From positions 29,319-93,318 of the forward strand of contig DATDPU010000014.1 in assembly GCA_035292585.1 (NCBI GenBank): 64,000 nucleotides of DNA, given 5' to 3'. Below are positions 1 through 9,185 of the stretch, in pieces (position 1 is the first letter of the stretch; each line of letters opens with the position of its first letter). The stretch is from DASSFZ01 sp035292585 (lineage in GTDB: Bacteria; Chloroflexota; Anaerolineae; Fen-1058). The notes under the pieces were generated by a model. It saw only the letters and a list, made by a program, of their open reading frames with translations. It ran no database searches and was not told the origin of the DNA. The position numbers and the translations under genes are program-made.

Positions 1-196
1 AGCGAGGGTGCACAGGCGTCATAGGTGTCGCCCGGCAGTATACCTCAAGAGAGCATTCTTAGCACCTGTTGATTGCACCCATGTGCCCGCAAACGTTGCC
101 AGCGGGTTGGACCTGCAAGGTTTAGGCGGGCGCTTTCGCCGTAACCCGGTCTGAACAAAACCTGGCAGGTTTTGCCGCCTCATCACCCGCCGGTGT

Positions 197-202
197 TATA
201 AT
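197..202 (+). promoter_or_regulatory. Candidate -10 box for the glycan cluster
   Basis: TATAAT lies 37 bases before the first ATG of the glycosyltransferase cluster. A perfect 17-base palindrome, AAAACCTGGCAGGTTTT, sits at 157-173 just upstream and could be an operator. The only -35-like match (TTGCCG, 172-177) has a long 19-base spacer, so the promoter call rests mainly on the -10 hexamer. Confidence 0.45.
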
Positions 203-239
203 CCTGCCGGACGCCATCTCGGCTTCCGCATCGACCTGC

Positions 240-2471
240 ATGAACATGATCGACTCCCCCCGCCACGCCCGGCTCGTGGAATGGATTCTGCTGGCCGCGA
301 TCGTCCTGATCGCGATCATTTTTCGCTTGGCGCAGTTCGGGCAGGTCCCGCCCGGCCTGCACTATGACGAAGCGATCGATGCGCACCTGGCGCAGGAGAT
401 CCGATCGGGCGCGTGGCCGATCTACTTCGAGGAAGGCTGGGGCCGCGAGCCGCTGTATCATTACGTCGTCGCCTTCACGCTCAACTTCATGCCCGATCCA
501 ACCTCGGCGCTGCGTCTGGTTTCTGGGCTGTTGGGGCTGATCCAATTGCTGGCGGCCTATTTCCTGTTTCGCCGAATGTTCGGCGTGCCGACAGCCCTTA
601 TCGGCGCAGCTTGGATCGCGGTATTGTTCTGGACGGTCTCGACCTCGCGCGCCGGCCTGCGCAACATTACGTTGACGACGCTGGCGACGCTGACGGCGCT
701 CGCGTTCTGGCGCGTGTGGAGCGATTCACACCGTGCCGACTTCATCCTTCATCCCTCCGCTTTCATCCTTCCCGGTCTCCTCCTCGGCCTCACGCTGTAC
801 ACTTACCAACCCAGCCGGGTCGTGCCGCTGATTTTCCTCGCCTTCGTTGTTTACCTGTTCTGCGTGAACCGGCCTGTGATCGCAACCCGTTGGAAAGCTT
901 TGCTCGTGTTTTTCGGCCTGGCTGTCGTGCTCGCCGTCCCGCTCGTCTATTTCCTGGCGACGCATCCCAATGCTGAGACGGGCCGCGAGTTCCAGACCGA
1001 GCCGATCCGCGCGCTGCTGAAGGGCGACGCGAGCCAGATCGTCGAAACCGCCCTGGCGACGTTGAAGATGTTCACCTTCGACGGCGCGGGCGACCCCCAG
1101 CCGATCTACAACGTGCCGGGCCGGCCGCTGTTCGTGGGCATCGGCGCGATCCTTTTCTATGCGGGCTTGCTGGTATGCCTGTGGCGCTGGCGACGACCCC
1201 CGTATGCCTTCAGCCTCATCTGGCTGATCGTCGCGCTGCTCCCGAACCTGATCACCGCGCCGGCGCCGTTTTTCTACCGCGCGATCGCCGCCCAGACGCC
1301 GGTCGCGGTTTTGCCGGCGCTCGGCGCGGTTTCCCTGAGTCGATGGATTGCTCGCGGAGCATTTGTAGGAGGCGACTCCCGTCGCCGACAGTCGGCATTT
1401 GTAGGACGCGACTCCCGTCACCGACAGTCGGCATCTGTAGGAGGCGACTCCCGTCGCCGACAGTCGGCATTTGTAGGAGGCGACTCCCGTCACCGACAGT
1501 CGGCATCGGGAGGAGGCGACTCCCGTCACCGACAGTCGGCATCGGGAGATGCCTCCTACAACAAGGGGGATCGTAGGAGTCGTCTCCAGACGACGACTAT
1601 TATCCTGGTTGGCATCGTCTCGCTCGTTCAAACCGCCGTCACCACCTGGCGCGATTACTTCGACGTGTGGGGCCAAGATCAGGCCGTGCGTTTCCAGTAT
1701 TCCGCCGCGCACACCGCCATTGCCCACGCGCTCGATGCCTCGACCGATGCGACGCCGGTTGCCATCTCCGGCTACTTCGCCGAGGATGCCGATCCCTACA
1801 TCTTCGAGCAAACTTTGCGCCGGCGCGATCTGGCGATCCGTTGGTTCGATGCGCGTAGCGCGCTGGTGATGATCGCAGCTGCGCGCGAGCAACGTGTTGC
1901 CTTACCCAGCTTCACGCCGCTCGACGGCGAGTTGGCCGCGCGGTTTTTGCCCGGTATTCAGCCGATCACGCCGACGCGCGATTTCACGCTGTATCCGTTT
2001 GACGTCGCCGCGTTCAGAAATGAGATCGCCGCTTGGGGCGGAGCGCTCCAGACACCCGATGGCGCGCGCGCAATGCCGCCGGTCTCGTTCGATGATAACG
2101 TGCGGCTGCTCGGTTATCAACGCCCGGCCTCGGTTGCGCGCAGCGAGTCAACGTTGGCGTTGCTCACCGCCTGGCGCGTGACCAGTGAGTGGCAGCCGTC
2201 GTCCACGGCGATCTTCGCGCACCTGATCGATGCAAGCGGCAACCTGGTTGCTCAGGATGATCGGCTCGGCTTTCCTCGGCATAGCTGGCAGGCCGGCGAC
2301 GAGTTCGTGCAGGTGCATCACATCTCAATCGCTAGTCTCGCGCCAGGCCGTTACACCTTGCAGCTCGGCCTCTACACTCGCGGGGATAACACCCGCTGGG
2401 TGGCGCGGGATGGATCGGGCCATCCGATCGGCGATCGCGTCCTGCTGGGGCAAGTCGAGGTATTGCCGTGA
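240..2471 (+). CDS. ArnT/PMT-like membrane glycosyltransferase (GT39-type)
   Basis: Polytopic inner-membrane protein of 743 residues. The N-terminal half has about ten hydrophobic segments. The first external loop carries PPGLHYDEA followed by EPLYHY, the Asp-Glu plus conserved-Tyr pattern of the GT39/PMT/ArnT group, which transfers sugars from polyprenyl-phosphate donors. The last ~130 residues look like a soluble beta-sandwich module shared with the paralogues starting at 4357 and 9186. Between two membrane segments, residues ~376-435 are five in-frame 12-residue repeats (FVGGDSRRRQSA type) encoded by a 36-bp tandem DNA repeat, which is not normal for the family. A heptamer tract encodes residues ~167-178. 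The next gene overlaps by 4 bases. Acceptor and donor are unknown. Confidence 0.8.
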   Translation: MNMIDSPRHARLVEWILLAAIVLIAIIFRLAQFGQVPPGLHYDEAIDAHLAQEIRSGAWPIYFEEGWGREPLYHYVVAFTLNFMPDPTSALRLVSGLLGLIQLLAAYFLFRRMFGVPTALIGAAWIAVLFWTVSTSRAGLRNITLTTLATLTALAFWRVWSDSHRADFILHPSAFILPGLLLGLTLYTYQPSRVVPLIFLAFVVYLFCVNRPVIATRWKALLVFFGLAVVLAVPLVYFLATHPNAETGREFQTEPIRALLKGDASQIVETALATLKMFTFDGAGDPQPIYNVPGRPLFVGIGAILFYAGLLVCLWRWRRPPYAFSLIWLIVALLPNLITAPAPFFYRAIAAQTPVAVLPALGAVSLSRWIARGAFVGGDSRRRQSAFVGRDSRHRQSASVGGDSRRRQSAFVGGDSRHRQSASGGGDSRHRQSASGDASYNKGDRRSRLQTTTIILVGIVSLVQTAVTTWRDYFDVWGQDQAVRFQYSAAHTAIAHALDASTDATPVAISGYFAEDADPYIFEQTLRRRDLAIRWFDARSALVMIAAAREQRVALPSFTPLDGELAARFLPGIQPITPTRDFTLYPFDVAAFRNEIAAWGGALQTPDGARAMPPVSFDDNVRLLGYQRPASVARSESTLALLTAWRVTSEWQPSSTAIFAHLIDASGNLVAQDDRLGFPRHSWQAGDEFVQVHHISIASLAPGRYTLQLGLYTRGDNTRWVARDGSGHPIGDRVLLGQVEVLP
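739..775 (+). repeat. In-frame heptamer tract in glycosyltransferase
   Basis: Five degenerate 7-bp units of the CTTCATC type encode a loop before a membrane helix (residues read HPSAFILPG). A similar tract occupies the equivalent loop of the paralogue at 4870-4960. Confidence 0.6.
1365..1560 (+). repeat. Five 36-bp tandem repeats, GGAGGCGACTC family, in frame
   Basis: Units begin at 1365, 1401, 1437, 1473 and 1509, each near GTAGGAGGCGACTCCCGTC, and a truncated unit ends in GCCTCCTACAA near 1560. The period of 36 bp keeps frame and yields 12-residue repeats. Each unit contains the palindromic core seen at several other places in the window. A diverged copy (GTAGGAGTCGTCTCC) follows at 1573-1587. 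Confidence 0.9.
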
Positions 2472-4360
2472 TCGCCTATATCCGCCGTATCATCCCCCAT
2501 CCTTCAGCCTTCATCCTTATTTATTTGCTCATCACTGTCGTTGCGCTCAATAACCTTATCGCCAACTTCTCCACCGCGTTGCCGGGCGTTGTCTCGATTC
2601 AAGCTTCAAACGAGATTCAGCCGTCCGAGTTCGACATTTTCTTGTGGGATATTTGGTGGGTGCGGCACGCCGTCTTCGATCTGCACGTCAGTCCGCTGTA
2701 CACCAACTACGTCGTTTACCCATTCACGTCGCCGCTGGCCGGGCACACGCTCGTGCTGCTCTGGGGTTTTATCAGCGCGCCGTTCCAGCTGCTGTTCGGG
2801 CTGCTCCCGACGTTCAACGGCATCATCGTCTTCGACTTTGTTGCGGCGGCATTCCTGATGTATCTATTCGCGCGGCGGCGCGTTCGACAGGCGAGTGTCG
2901 CCTGGCTGGCCGGGCTGATCTTCGCTTTCACGCCCGCGATGCTTCATCGCGCCTCGCTCGGTCATCTGGACAAGCTCTCCACCTTCTGGCTGCCGCTGGT
3001 TTTGCTGCTGTGGGATAAAGTGAGCGAGTCGCGCCGTTGGACGTGGGCGGTTATTCTGGGGCTATGTTTATACCTGTCGTGGCTGACCGATTTTCAGCAG
3101 GCGATGTGGGCGATGCTGCTGCTCGTGCCCTACGCGATTTTTGGAACACGGACGAACACGGAGAACACAGATTCAACAATTCGATCCGCGTCCTTCCGCG
3201 GTCACACCGCACCTGCAAACACCGCACGCCCTGTCCGGCGCGAAGCGCCGGGGGCGCGCAGGCGGGGTGGGTGCAGGTGTCCGCGTCCCACTCATTTAAT
3301 TCCTTTGGCGGCGCTGGCGCTGGCCGCGTTCATTCTCCCGTCGCTGTTCGCGCCGCTGCCGCAGCTGCTCGAAGCCGGACGCCTGAACTATCCGGCGGCG
3401 GATTTGCAGCACGCCGCTCACTTCGCTTTTGCGCCGGGGTATTTCTTCGCGCCCGACGCCAACGGCGACTTCTCGATCGGCGTCTTGCTGCCGCTATTGA
3501 GCCTCGTTTCGATTCCATTCATTCGGCGCGATGGCCGGCGCTGGCTGTGGTTAGGCATCGCAGTGCTGTGCTTCGTGTTGGCGCTCGGCCCGTACATCGA
3601 CATCGGTTCGACCCGCCTTCCGCTGCCGTACACGCTCGTCCACGCCCTGCTCGGCAATCAATACCGCACGCCGATGCGCTTCGCCACGCCGGGCGTGTTG
3701 GCGCTGGCGATGCTCGTCGCGCTCACGCTCGATTCTCTAATCTCTAGTCGGCGACGGGAGAGTCGGCATCTGGAGAGTCGGCATCTGGAGAGTCGGCGAC
3801 GGGAGAGTCGGCGACGGGAGTCGCCTCCTACACTGTCTAACTCCAAACTCCCCGCCTTCATCATCGTCCTGCTCTCGCTTCTGTTCATTCTCGACTACCA
3901 GCTCCTTCGACCGTTTCCCATCACCCGCATGCCCGACTATCAGGCTTATCGCGCCATCGCCGCCGCGCCGGGCGACTTCACGCTGCTGGATATTCCGATC
4001 GGCGTACGCACCGGTTTCGCAGTCGTAGGTCGCGGCGAATACCTGCAATACTACCAGCCGATTCATCAGCGCCCGATTCCAGGCGGCTACCTGTCGCGCC
4101 TGCCGGGCGAGATTACGGATTTCTTTTTCTTCGATCCGCTGCTGGGCGCGCTGACGCTCTCGCAAGCCTTGCCGTCCCAGGCGGAAGTCGACGCCCGCCT
4201 GGCGCAATTGATCCATGATTGGAACATCGGTTACGTGATCCTGCATCGCGATATGCTGGAGCCGGGCCGTGTGCGGGCCTTTGGCAACTTGTTCGATCGC
4301 CAGCCGATGCTGGAACGGGTGGGTGAAGAAGGCCCGCTGGTGGTGTATCGTCAAAAATGA
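2468..4360 (+). CDS. Polytopic membrane protein, GT-C-like
   Basis: 630 residues from a GTG start that overlaps the previous stop (GTGA), so it is translationally coupled. About ten to twelve hydrophobic segments and a C-terminal non-membrane part of ~150 residues suggest a GT-C fold glycosyltransferase or related membrane protein, but the PPGLHxDE loop of its neighbours is absent. The external loop instead contains SEFDIFLWDIWW, with acidic residues in a similar place. Two low-complexity inserts are visible: residues ~228-276, derived from GAACACGGA-type and other repetitive DNA, and residues ~427-455, made of SRRRE/SRHLE repeats encoded by a 15-bp tandem repeat. Its position among glycosyltransferases supports a role in surface-glycan or glycolipid assembly. 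Confidence 0.65.
   Translation: MIAYIRRIIPHPSAFILIYLLITVVALNNLIANFSTALPGVVSIQASNEIQPSEFDIFLWDIWWVRHAVFDLHVSPLYTNYVVYPFTSPLAGHTLVLLWGFISAPFQLLFGLLPTFNGIIVFDFVAAAFLMYLFARRRVRQASVAWLAGLIFAFTPAMLHRASLGHLDKLSTFWLPLVLLLWDKVSESRRWTWAVILGLCLYLSWLTDFQQAMWAMLLLVPYAIFGTRTNTENTDSTIRSASFRGHTAPANTARPVRREAPGARRRGGCRCPRPTHLIPLAALALAAFILPSLFAPLPQLLEAGRLNYPAADLQHAAHFAFAPGYFFAPDANGDFSIGVLLPLLSLVSIPFIRRDGRRWLWLGIAVLCFVLALGPYIDIGSTRLPLPYTLVHALLGNQYRTPMRFATPGVLALAMLVALTLDSLISSRRRESRHLESRHLESRRRESRRRESPPTLSNSKLPAFIIVLLSLLFILDYQLLRPFPITRMPDYQAYRAIAAAPGDFTLLDIPIGVRTGFAVVGRGEYLQYYQPIHQRPIPGGYLSRLPGEITDFFFFDPLLGALTLSQALPSQAEVDARLAQLIHDWNIGYVILHRDMLEPGRVRAFGNLFDRQPMLERVGEEGPLVVYRQK
3149..3180 (+). repeat. GAACACGGA-type repeat inside coding sequence
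   Basis: Tract of short GAACACGGA/GAACACAGA units, like the spacer repeat at 45411-45466, read in frame within the membrane-protein gene and followed by Arg/Pro-rich sequence unlike the flanking helices. Confidence 0.5.
3746..3833 (+). repeat. Five 15-bp tandem repeats ending in TCGCCTCCTACA
   Basis: Units AGTCGGCGACGGGAG or AGTCGGCATCTGGAG run at 3746-3760, 3761-3775, 3776-3790, 3791-3805 and 3806-3820, then TCGCCTCCTACAC. This is the GGAGGCGACTC palindrome family in the opposite orientation to 1365-1560. Translated in frame it gives five pentapeptides in a loop of the membrane protein. Confidence 0.85.
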
Positions 4361-6516
4361 AACGTGATGACGTGATACCCGTCTACCTGTCTACCCATTT
4401 ACCCGTTACCCAACGGCACAGACGGGAATGGCCCAGCGTTGTTGGTCTGTTGTTGATCGCCGCCGCGTTCCGCCTGCTCGCGCTCAACGACGTCCCGCCC
4501 GGCCTGCATCACGACGAGGTCATCATCGGCCAGATCGCCAAAGACATCCTGCGCGGGCAGCTGGCGATCTACTTCACGCCGGGTTACGGGCACGAACCGC
4601 TCTATCACTATACCGTGGCTGGGATGTTCGCGGCGCTCGGTGCGAACGCCTTTGTTTTGCGCCTGACCTCCGCCTTCATCGCGATCCTCGGCCTGGCGGT
4701 GACCTATCGTTTCACGCGCCGCTTGTTCTCACCCGCCGTCGCCGTGGGCGCGCTCGCCTGGATGGCCGTCACGCTCTGGCCGATCTTCTTCGCCCGCGTC
4801 GGTCTGCGCGGGATCACATTGCCGCTGCTCACGACGCTGACAGCTTACTTTCTGTGGAGAGCACTAGACCTAGAGACTGGAGATTGGAGATTAGAGCGAG
4901 GGCCCAACTTCCAACTTCCAACTTCCAATCTCCAACTTCATCCCTCATCCTTCCTCCTTCCCGGCGCGCTCCTCGGCCTGACCCTCTACACCTACCAGGC
5001 CAGCCGCGTCTTCCCGATCATCTTCGCCGTCTTCTTCGTTTATCTATTCATCACCCGGCGCTCACGCTTCACGTCTCACGCTTCACGTCTCACGCTTCAC
5101 GCCTTACGCTCCCTCCTCCTCTTCTTCGCCGTGGCCGCGCTCGTCGCCGCGCCGCTGGCGATTTACCTCATCGTCATCAACCCCGGCGCGGAAGCGCGCG
5201 TCGCCGATTTGAGCGGCCCGTTGAATAAACTCCTGGCGGGCGATCCAGCGGAGGTAGTCCAATCCACGCTGAACACGCTGGGCATGTTCACGATCGCCGG
5301 CGACCACGTGCCGATCTACAACCTCGCTGGGCGGCCGGCCTTTCCCGAACCGCTCGGCGCGGCGCTGTTCTATCTCGGCCTGCTGATCAGCTTGAGGCGC
5401 TGGCGGCAACCGGCCTACGCGCTCGTGTTGATCTGGTTCGCGATCAGCCTGGTCCCGGCGATGGTCACGCCCTTCTCGCCGAACTTCGTCCGCACCATCG
5501 CCAGTTGGCCGATGCCGTTCGTCTTCTGCGGTATCGCGCTGGCCTATCTCCACTCTCTAATCACTCATCACTTGTCACCGCGCGCACCCGCCTGGCTGAC
5601 TGCCGGCTTTGCCGTTTTGATCGCCTTCAACGCCTTCCTCACCGCCCGCGATTACTTCCTCGACTGGCCGCGCGGTGATTACGTGCGCTTCTGGCAGCAG
5701 GCGACCTGGACGCAAGCCGCGCGTACACTCGACGCCGATCCCTCGACGCTGCCGGTGGCCGCTTCGGGCTTGAGCATTCACGCTCTCGACCCGCAAACGT
5801 TCGAGCTGTTGTTGAAGCGCACCGATCTTTCGCTCAAGTGGTTCGATTGCCGCAACGCGATTCTTTATCCAGGCGGCGCGGCTGCCCGTTACCTCTCGCC
5901 CGATTTCTTCCCCTGCGATCCCAACCTCTGGGCGCGCTACCTCCCCGAGGCTGAACTGATCGCGCAGCCGCGCTGGCCCGATTCGGGTAACGTAATTCTC
6001 ACGCTGCATCAGTTCGACGCCCGCCCATGGCTTGATTCGCTCCTGCCCTCTCTCAGCTCCCAGCCAATCTATGCTGGCGGCGAAAGTTTTACCGCCGGCG
6101 ATCCTTCTACCAATCTCGAACCCCTCGCGCTGCCGCTCGATCTGGATGGGCTGCGGCTGCTGGGCTGGACGATGGATCGGGATAGCTGGCGGCCGGGTGA
6201 GACGGTCGAGATCGAGTCGGGGTGGAAAGTGACTGCCCCGCTGGCCGAGCCGCTGTCGTTGTTCGTTCACGTCAGCGCGTCCGACGGCGCGATCATCGCG
6301 CAGTTCGACGGGCTGGATGTGGGTGTGGCCTCGCTGGAGCCGGGCGACGTTTTCGTCCAGCGGCACCGGCTCCCGCTGCCGCCCGATGCGACACCCGGCC
6401 CGTACCGCCTTTCGCTCGGCGCGTATCACCCGGACACCGGCGCGCGCCTAACGGCGGTCGTGGATGGACGCGCCATCGATACGCTCGTCCTGGGTCGGCT
6501 GAATCTGTTAAAATGA
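4357..6516 (+). CDS. ArnT/PMT-like membrane glycosyltransferase (GT39-type)
   Basis: 719 residues; the ATG overlaps the previous stop by 4 bases (ATGA). Paralogue of the gene starting at 240: the first external loop has VPPGLHHDEVI and HEPLYHY, the Asp-Glu catalytic pattern of polyprenyl-phosphate-sugar-dependent transferases, followed by many membrane helices and a C-terminal beta-rich module (~residues 590-715). The first ~20 residues are encoded by TTACCCG/CTACCTG heptamers, and two more heptamer tracts (4870-4960 and 5060-5115) encode hydrophilic loops, one reading HASRLTLHASRL-like peptides. These tracts make the exact start uncertain, although ATGA coupling favours this ATG. Confidence 0.8.
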   Translation: MKRDDVIPVYLSTHLPVTQRHRREWPSVVGLLLIAAAFRLLALNDVPPGLHHDEVIIGQIAKDILRGQLAIYFTPGYGHEPLYHYTVAGMFAALGANAFVLRLTSAFIAILGLAVTYRFTRRLFSPAVAVGALAWMAVTLWPIFFARVGLRGITLPLLTTLTAYFLWRALDLETGDWRLERGPNFQLPTSNLQLHPSSFLLPGALLGLTLYTYQASRVFPIIFAVFFVYLFITRRSRFTSHASRLTLHALRSLLLFFAVAALVAAPLAIYLIVINPGAEARVADLSGPLNKLLAGDPAEVVQSTLNTLGMFTIAGDHVPIYNLAGRPAFPEPLGAALFYLGLLISLRRWRQPAYALVLIWFAISLVPAMVTPFSPNFVRTIASWPMPFVFCGIALAYLHSLITHHLSPRAPAWLTAGFAVLIAFNAFLTARDYFLDWPRGDYVRFWQQATWTQAARTLDADPSTLPVAASGLSIHALDPQTFELLLKRTDLSLKWFDCRNAILYPGGAAARYLSPDFFPCDPNLWARYLPEAELIAQPRWPDSGNVILTLHQFDARPWLDSLLPSLSSQPIYAGGESFTAGDPSTNLEPLALPLDLDGLRLLGWTMDRDSWRPGETVEIESGWKVTAPLAEPLSLFVHVSASDGAIIAQFDGLDVGVASLEPGDVFVQRHRLPLPPDATPGPYRLSLGAYHPDTGARLTAVVDGRAIDTLVLGRLNLLK
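4870..4960 (+). repeat. In-frame heptamer tracts in glycosyltransferase
   Basis: GGAGATT-type heptamers (about 4876-4896) are followed by CCAACTT and CATCCTT heptamers (about 4910-4958). Both are translated as a loop between helices. Confidence 0.7.
5060..5115 (+). repeat. In-frame CGCTTCA/CGTCTCA heptamer array
   Basis: Seven to eight alternating heptamers (CGCTTCA, CGTCTCA) are translated as Ser/His/Arg/Leu-rich repeats just before a hydrophobic helix. No stop codon is introduced. Confidence 0.75.
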
Positions 6517-6555
6517 GACGCCGGTGCGTGTCATTTCCCTGGAGCCTGGAAACTG

Positions 6556-7326
6556 ATGTCCGACCATCGAATTGAGCTGAGCGTCGTGATCGCTTGTTAC
6601 AATGAGGAAGTCGAGCTGGAGGACAGCGTGCGGCAGGTGGTCGAGATATTGGACCGCACCCGCTGGGCCTACGAGATCATCTTCGTCGACGATTGCAGCC
6701 GGGATCGAACGCGCGATATCATCGATGCCTTGCTGCGCCGATATGGTGATCAGAACTTTCGCAAGCTCTTCCATGAAAAGAATACCGGCCGGGGCCGCAC
6801 GGTCGCCGATGGGATGCGCCTCGCGCGCGGCGAGACCGTGGGGTATATCGACATCGATCTGGAAGTGCACGCGCGCTACATTCCCTCGATGGCTTTGGCG
6901 ATCGAGCAGGGCGCAGACGTGGCGACCGCGCATCGCATCTACAAGATACAGCCGCGCCTGTTCAATCGCTTTCTCTTGAGCGCCGGCTATGCCTGGCTGA
7001 TGCGCCATCTGCTCGATGTGCACCTCAAGGATACGGAAACGGGCTTCAAGTTCTTCAAGCGCGCAAGCATCCTGCCGATATTGGAGCAGGTTCAGGACGA
7101 GCGCTGGTTCTGGGATACGGAAGTCATGGTGCGCTCGCTGCTCTGCGGCTATCGCATCGTGGAAATTCCCTGTCTCTTCATCCGGCGCTACGACAAGCAA
7201 TCGACCGTCAACGTGGTTCGAGACACGCTGGATTATTTGCTGAAGCTGTGGCGCTTTCGCCGCGTCGTGAAACAGCTGCGGGCCGCCCAACCGGTCGATG
7301 CCGTGATTCGCCCCACCACGGAGTAA
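6556..7326 (+). CDS. GT2 family glycosyltransferase
   Basis: 256-residue GT-A fold enzyme without membrane segments, resembling dolichyl/polyprenyl-phosphate mannose or glucose synthases. Visible motifs: SVVIACYNEE at the N-terminus, FVDDCSRD, the DxD-type YIDIDLE near residue 97, DTETGFKFF, and an acceptor-loop motif around RWFWDTEV. Such enzymes load a nucleotide sugar onto polyprenyl phosphate at the membrane surface, which is the donor expected by the ArnT-like proteins encoded around it. The gene begins 39 bases after the preceding glycosyltransferase and is followed at once by a methyltransferase. Confidence 0.85.
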   Translation: MSDHRIELSVVIACYNEEVELEDSVRQVVEILDRTRWAYEIIFVDDCSRDRTRDIIDALLRRYGDQNFRKLFHEKNTGRGRTVADGMRLARGETVGYIDIDLEVHARYIPSMALAIEQGADVATAHRIYKIQPRLFNRFLLSAGYAWLMRHLLDVHLKDTETGFKFFKRASILPILEQVQDERWFWDTEVMVRSLLCGYRIVEIPCLFIRRYDKQSTVNVVRDTLDYLLKLWRFRRVVKQLRAAQPVDAVIRPTTE

Positions 7327-7328
7327 AT

Positions 7329-7949
7329 GTGTCGCAGAGGCAGTCGCTGATTTATTCCAACCGAACCGCCTATCATGCCCTCATGCGGCTGTTGTACGGG
7401 CGTCATTTCGAGGCGCGCTACGTCGCGCTGGCCGCCGAGATTCCGGCGGGGGTCGATGTGGTCGACGTCTGCGCGGGCGACGGTTATCTCTACTTACGGT
7501 ATCTGCGATCGAAAGCGGTGGAATATTTAGGGCTGGATATCTCGCCGCACCTGGTGCGCTGGGCGCAGCAGCACGGTGTCCCGGCCCGGCAGTTTGATCT
7601 CTGGCGGGAAGAGGTTCCCCCCGGCGATGTCGTCGTGATGCAGGCCGGCCTATATCAGTTTCTGCCGCACGCCGAACCGATCGTGCGCAAGCTGCTCGCG
7701 GCGGCGCGGCACACAGTTCTCATCGCCGAGCCGATCCGCAATCTCTCGGCCTCGCGCAGCCCTCTGCTGTCGCGGTTGAGCCGGCGGATGACGGCGCCGG
7801 CAGCCGAGGGGCAAGTCTATACCGGCCATCGCTTCAACGCGCAATCTCTGACCGCGCTGTTTCATTTGTTCGAGTCGTTTGAACGGTTGCAACTCCTGCC
7901 CGGCGGGCGCGAGATGCTGGGCGTGTTCAAGGGACGGCACAGCGCTTAA
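7329..7949 (+). CDS. SAM-dependent methyltransferase (class I-like)
   Basis: 206 residues from a GTG two bases after the preceding stop; the frame is open further upstream, but that part overlaps the GT2 gene and looks non-coding. VVDVCAGDGYLYLRY near residues 38-52 is a recognisable SAM-binding motif I, and YLGLDISPHLV is motif II with the acidic ribose-binding Asp. The rest is a typical small Rossmann methyltransferase. It probably modifies a sugar or lipid intermediate of the surrounding glycan pathway; the substrate cannot be read from sequence. Confidence 0.7.
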   Translation: MSQRQSLIYSNRTAYHALMRLLYGRHFEARYVALAAEIPAGVDVVDVCAGDGYLYLRYLRSKAVEYLGLDISPHLVRWAQQHGVPARQFDLWREEVPPGDVVVMQAGLYQFLPHAEPIVRKLLAAARHTVLIAEPIRNLSASRSPLLSRLSRRMTAPAAEGQVYTGHRFNAQSLTALFHLFESFERLQLLPGGREMLGVFKGRHSA

Positions 7950-7986
7950 ATCCGACGAAGGGCGAATCATTCGCCTAGAGGTTACC

Positions 7987-9126
7987 GTGTACTCCATCCC
8001 TTTCAATCGCCCCAGTTTCGAAGGCAACGAGCAAGCCTACATTGCCCAGGCCGTCGCCAGCGGCCACATCTCGGGCGATGGCCTGTTCACTAAAAAGTGC
8101 CACGCGCTGCTTGAAGAGCAGTTGGGCGTCGCCAAAGCTTTCCTGACGACCTCCTGCACGCATGCGTTGGAGATGGCCGCGCTGTTGCTCAATCTTCAGC
8201 CCGGCGACGAAGTGATCATTCCGGCCTTCACCTTCGTCTCGACGATCAACGCTTTTGTGCTGCGCGGCGCGCGGCCGGTCTTTGCCGACATTCGACCGGA
8301 CACGCTGAACCTGGACGAAACAAAACTCGAGGCGCGGATCACCCCGCGTACGCGCGCCATCGTGCCGATGCACTATGGCGGCGTCGGTTGTGAAATGGAC
8401 ACAATTCTGGAGATCGCCGCGCGGCGGCGCATCGCGGTCGTCGAGGACAACGCGCATGGGCTGTTCGGCCAATATCGGGGCAAGCCGCTGGGGACGTTTG
8501 GCTGCCTGGCGACGCAGAGTTTCCACGAAACCAAGAACTTCACCTGCGGCGAGGGCGGCGCGCTGCTCGTCAACGACCGGGAGTTTATCGAGCGGGCCGA
8601 GATCATTCGCGAGAAAGGCACCAACCGCAGTCGCTTCTTTCGCGGCCAGGTGGACAAGTACACCTGGGTAGACCTCGGGTCGAGTTATCTGCCCTCCGAG
8701 ATTCTGGCCGCGATGCTGTACGCTCAACTGGAAGCTCGGGAGCAGATTCAGTGCAAGCGCCGCCGTGTGTGGGAATTCTACGCCGAGCATTTACGCGACT
8801 GGGCACAGGCCCACGCGGTGCAGTTGCCCGGCGTGCCGGCGCATTGCGAACATCCCTACCACTTGTTTTACTTGATTTTGCCTGCGTTGGAACAGCGCCA
8901 GGCGCTCATCGCCCACTTGAAAGCGCGCGATATCCTCAGCGTGTTCCACTATCTGCCGCTGCATCTCTCCGAGATGGGGCGGCGCTTCGGCGGCCAGCCG
9001 GGCGACTGCCCGGTGACCGAAGACTTGAGCGAGCGCCTGCTGCGTCTGCCGTTCTACAACAGCCTCGGCGAAGCCGATCTGACGCGCGTTATCGAAGCCG
9101 TTTACAGCTTCGATTGGACAGCATAA
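7987..9126 (+). CDS. wecE: dTDP-4-amino-4,6-dideoxygalactose transaminase-like, PLP enzyme
   Basis: 379 residues from a GTG start; nothing homologous lies upstream in frame. It belongs to the DegT/DnrJ/EryC1 aminotransferases and resembles WecE/RffA, which converts dTDP-4-keto-6-deoxyglucose to dTDP-Fuc4N with glutamate. Visible motifs: VPFNRP-like N-terminus (SIPFNRPSF), TSCTHALEMAALLL, VIIPAFTFVST, VEDNAHGLFG, and FHETKNFTCGEGGA with the PLP-binding Lys at about residue 183. Length fits the family (~376). It implies that an amino-deoxysugar is made for the local glycan. The symbol is assigned by motif similarity only. Confidence 0.85.
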   Translation: MYSIPFNRPSFEGNEQAYIAQAVASGHISGDGLFTKKCHALLEEQLGVAKAFLTTSCTHALEMAALLLNLQPGDEVIIPAFTFVSTINAFVLRGARPVFADIRPDTLNLDETKLEARITPRTRAIVPMHYGGVGCEMDTILEIAARRRIAVVEDNAHGLFGQYRGKPLGTFGCLATQSFHETKNFTCGEGGALLVNDREFIERAEIIREKGTNRSRFFRGQVDKYTWVDLGSSYLPSEILAAMLYAQLEAREQIQCKRRRVWEFYAEHLRDWAQAHAVQLPGVPAHCEHPYHLFYLILPALEQRQALIAHLKARDILSVFHYLPLHLSEMGRRFGGQPGDCPVTEDLSERLLRLPFYNSLGEADLTRVIEAVYSFDWTA

Positions 9127-9185
9127 GCCCAGAAAGGTCGCCCGTTCGCCTGCCCAAATTCATTCGTGTGTCTTCGTGGATTAAC

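Noticed and set aside
1365..1560. Regular 36-bp repeats resembling a CRISPR array
   Set aside because: Units are directly adjacent with no unique spacers, are in frame within a glycosyltransferase gene, and no cas genes are nearby.
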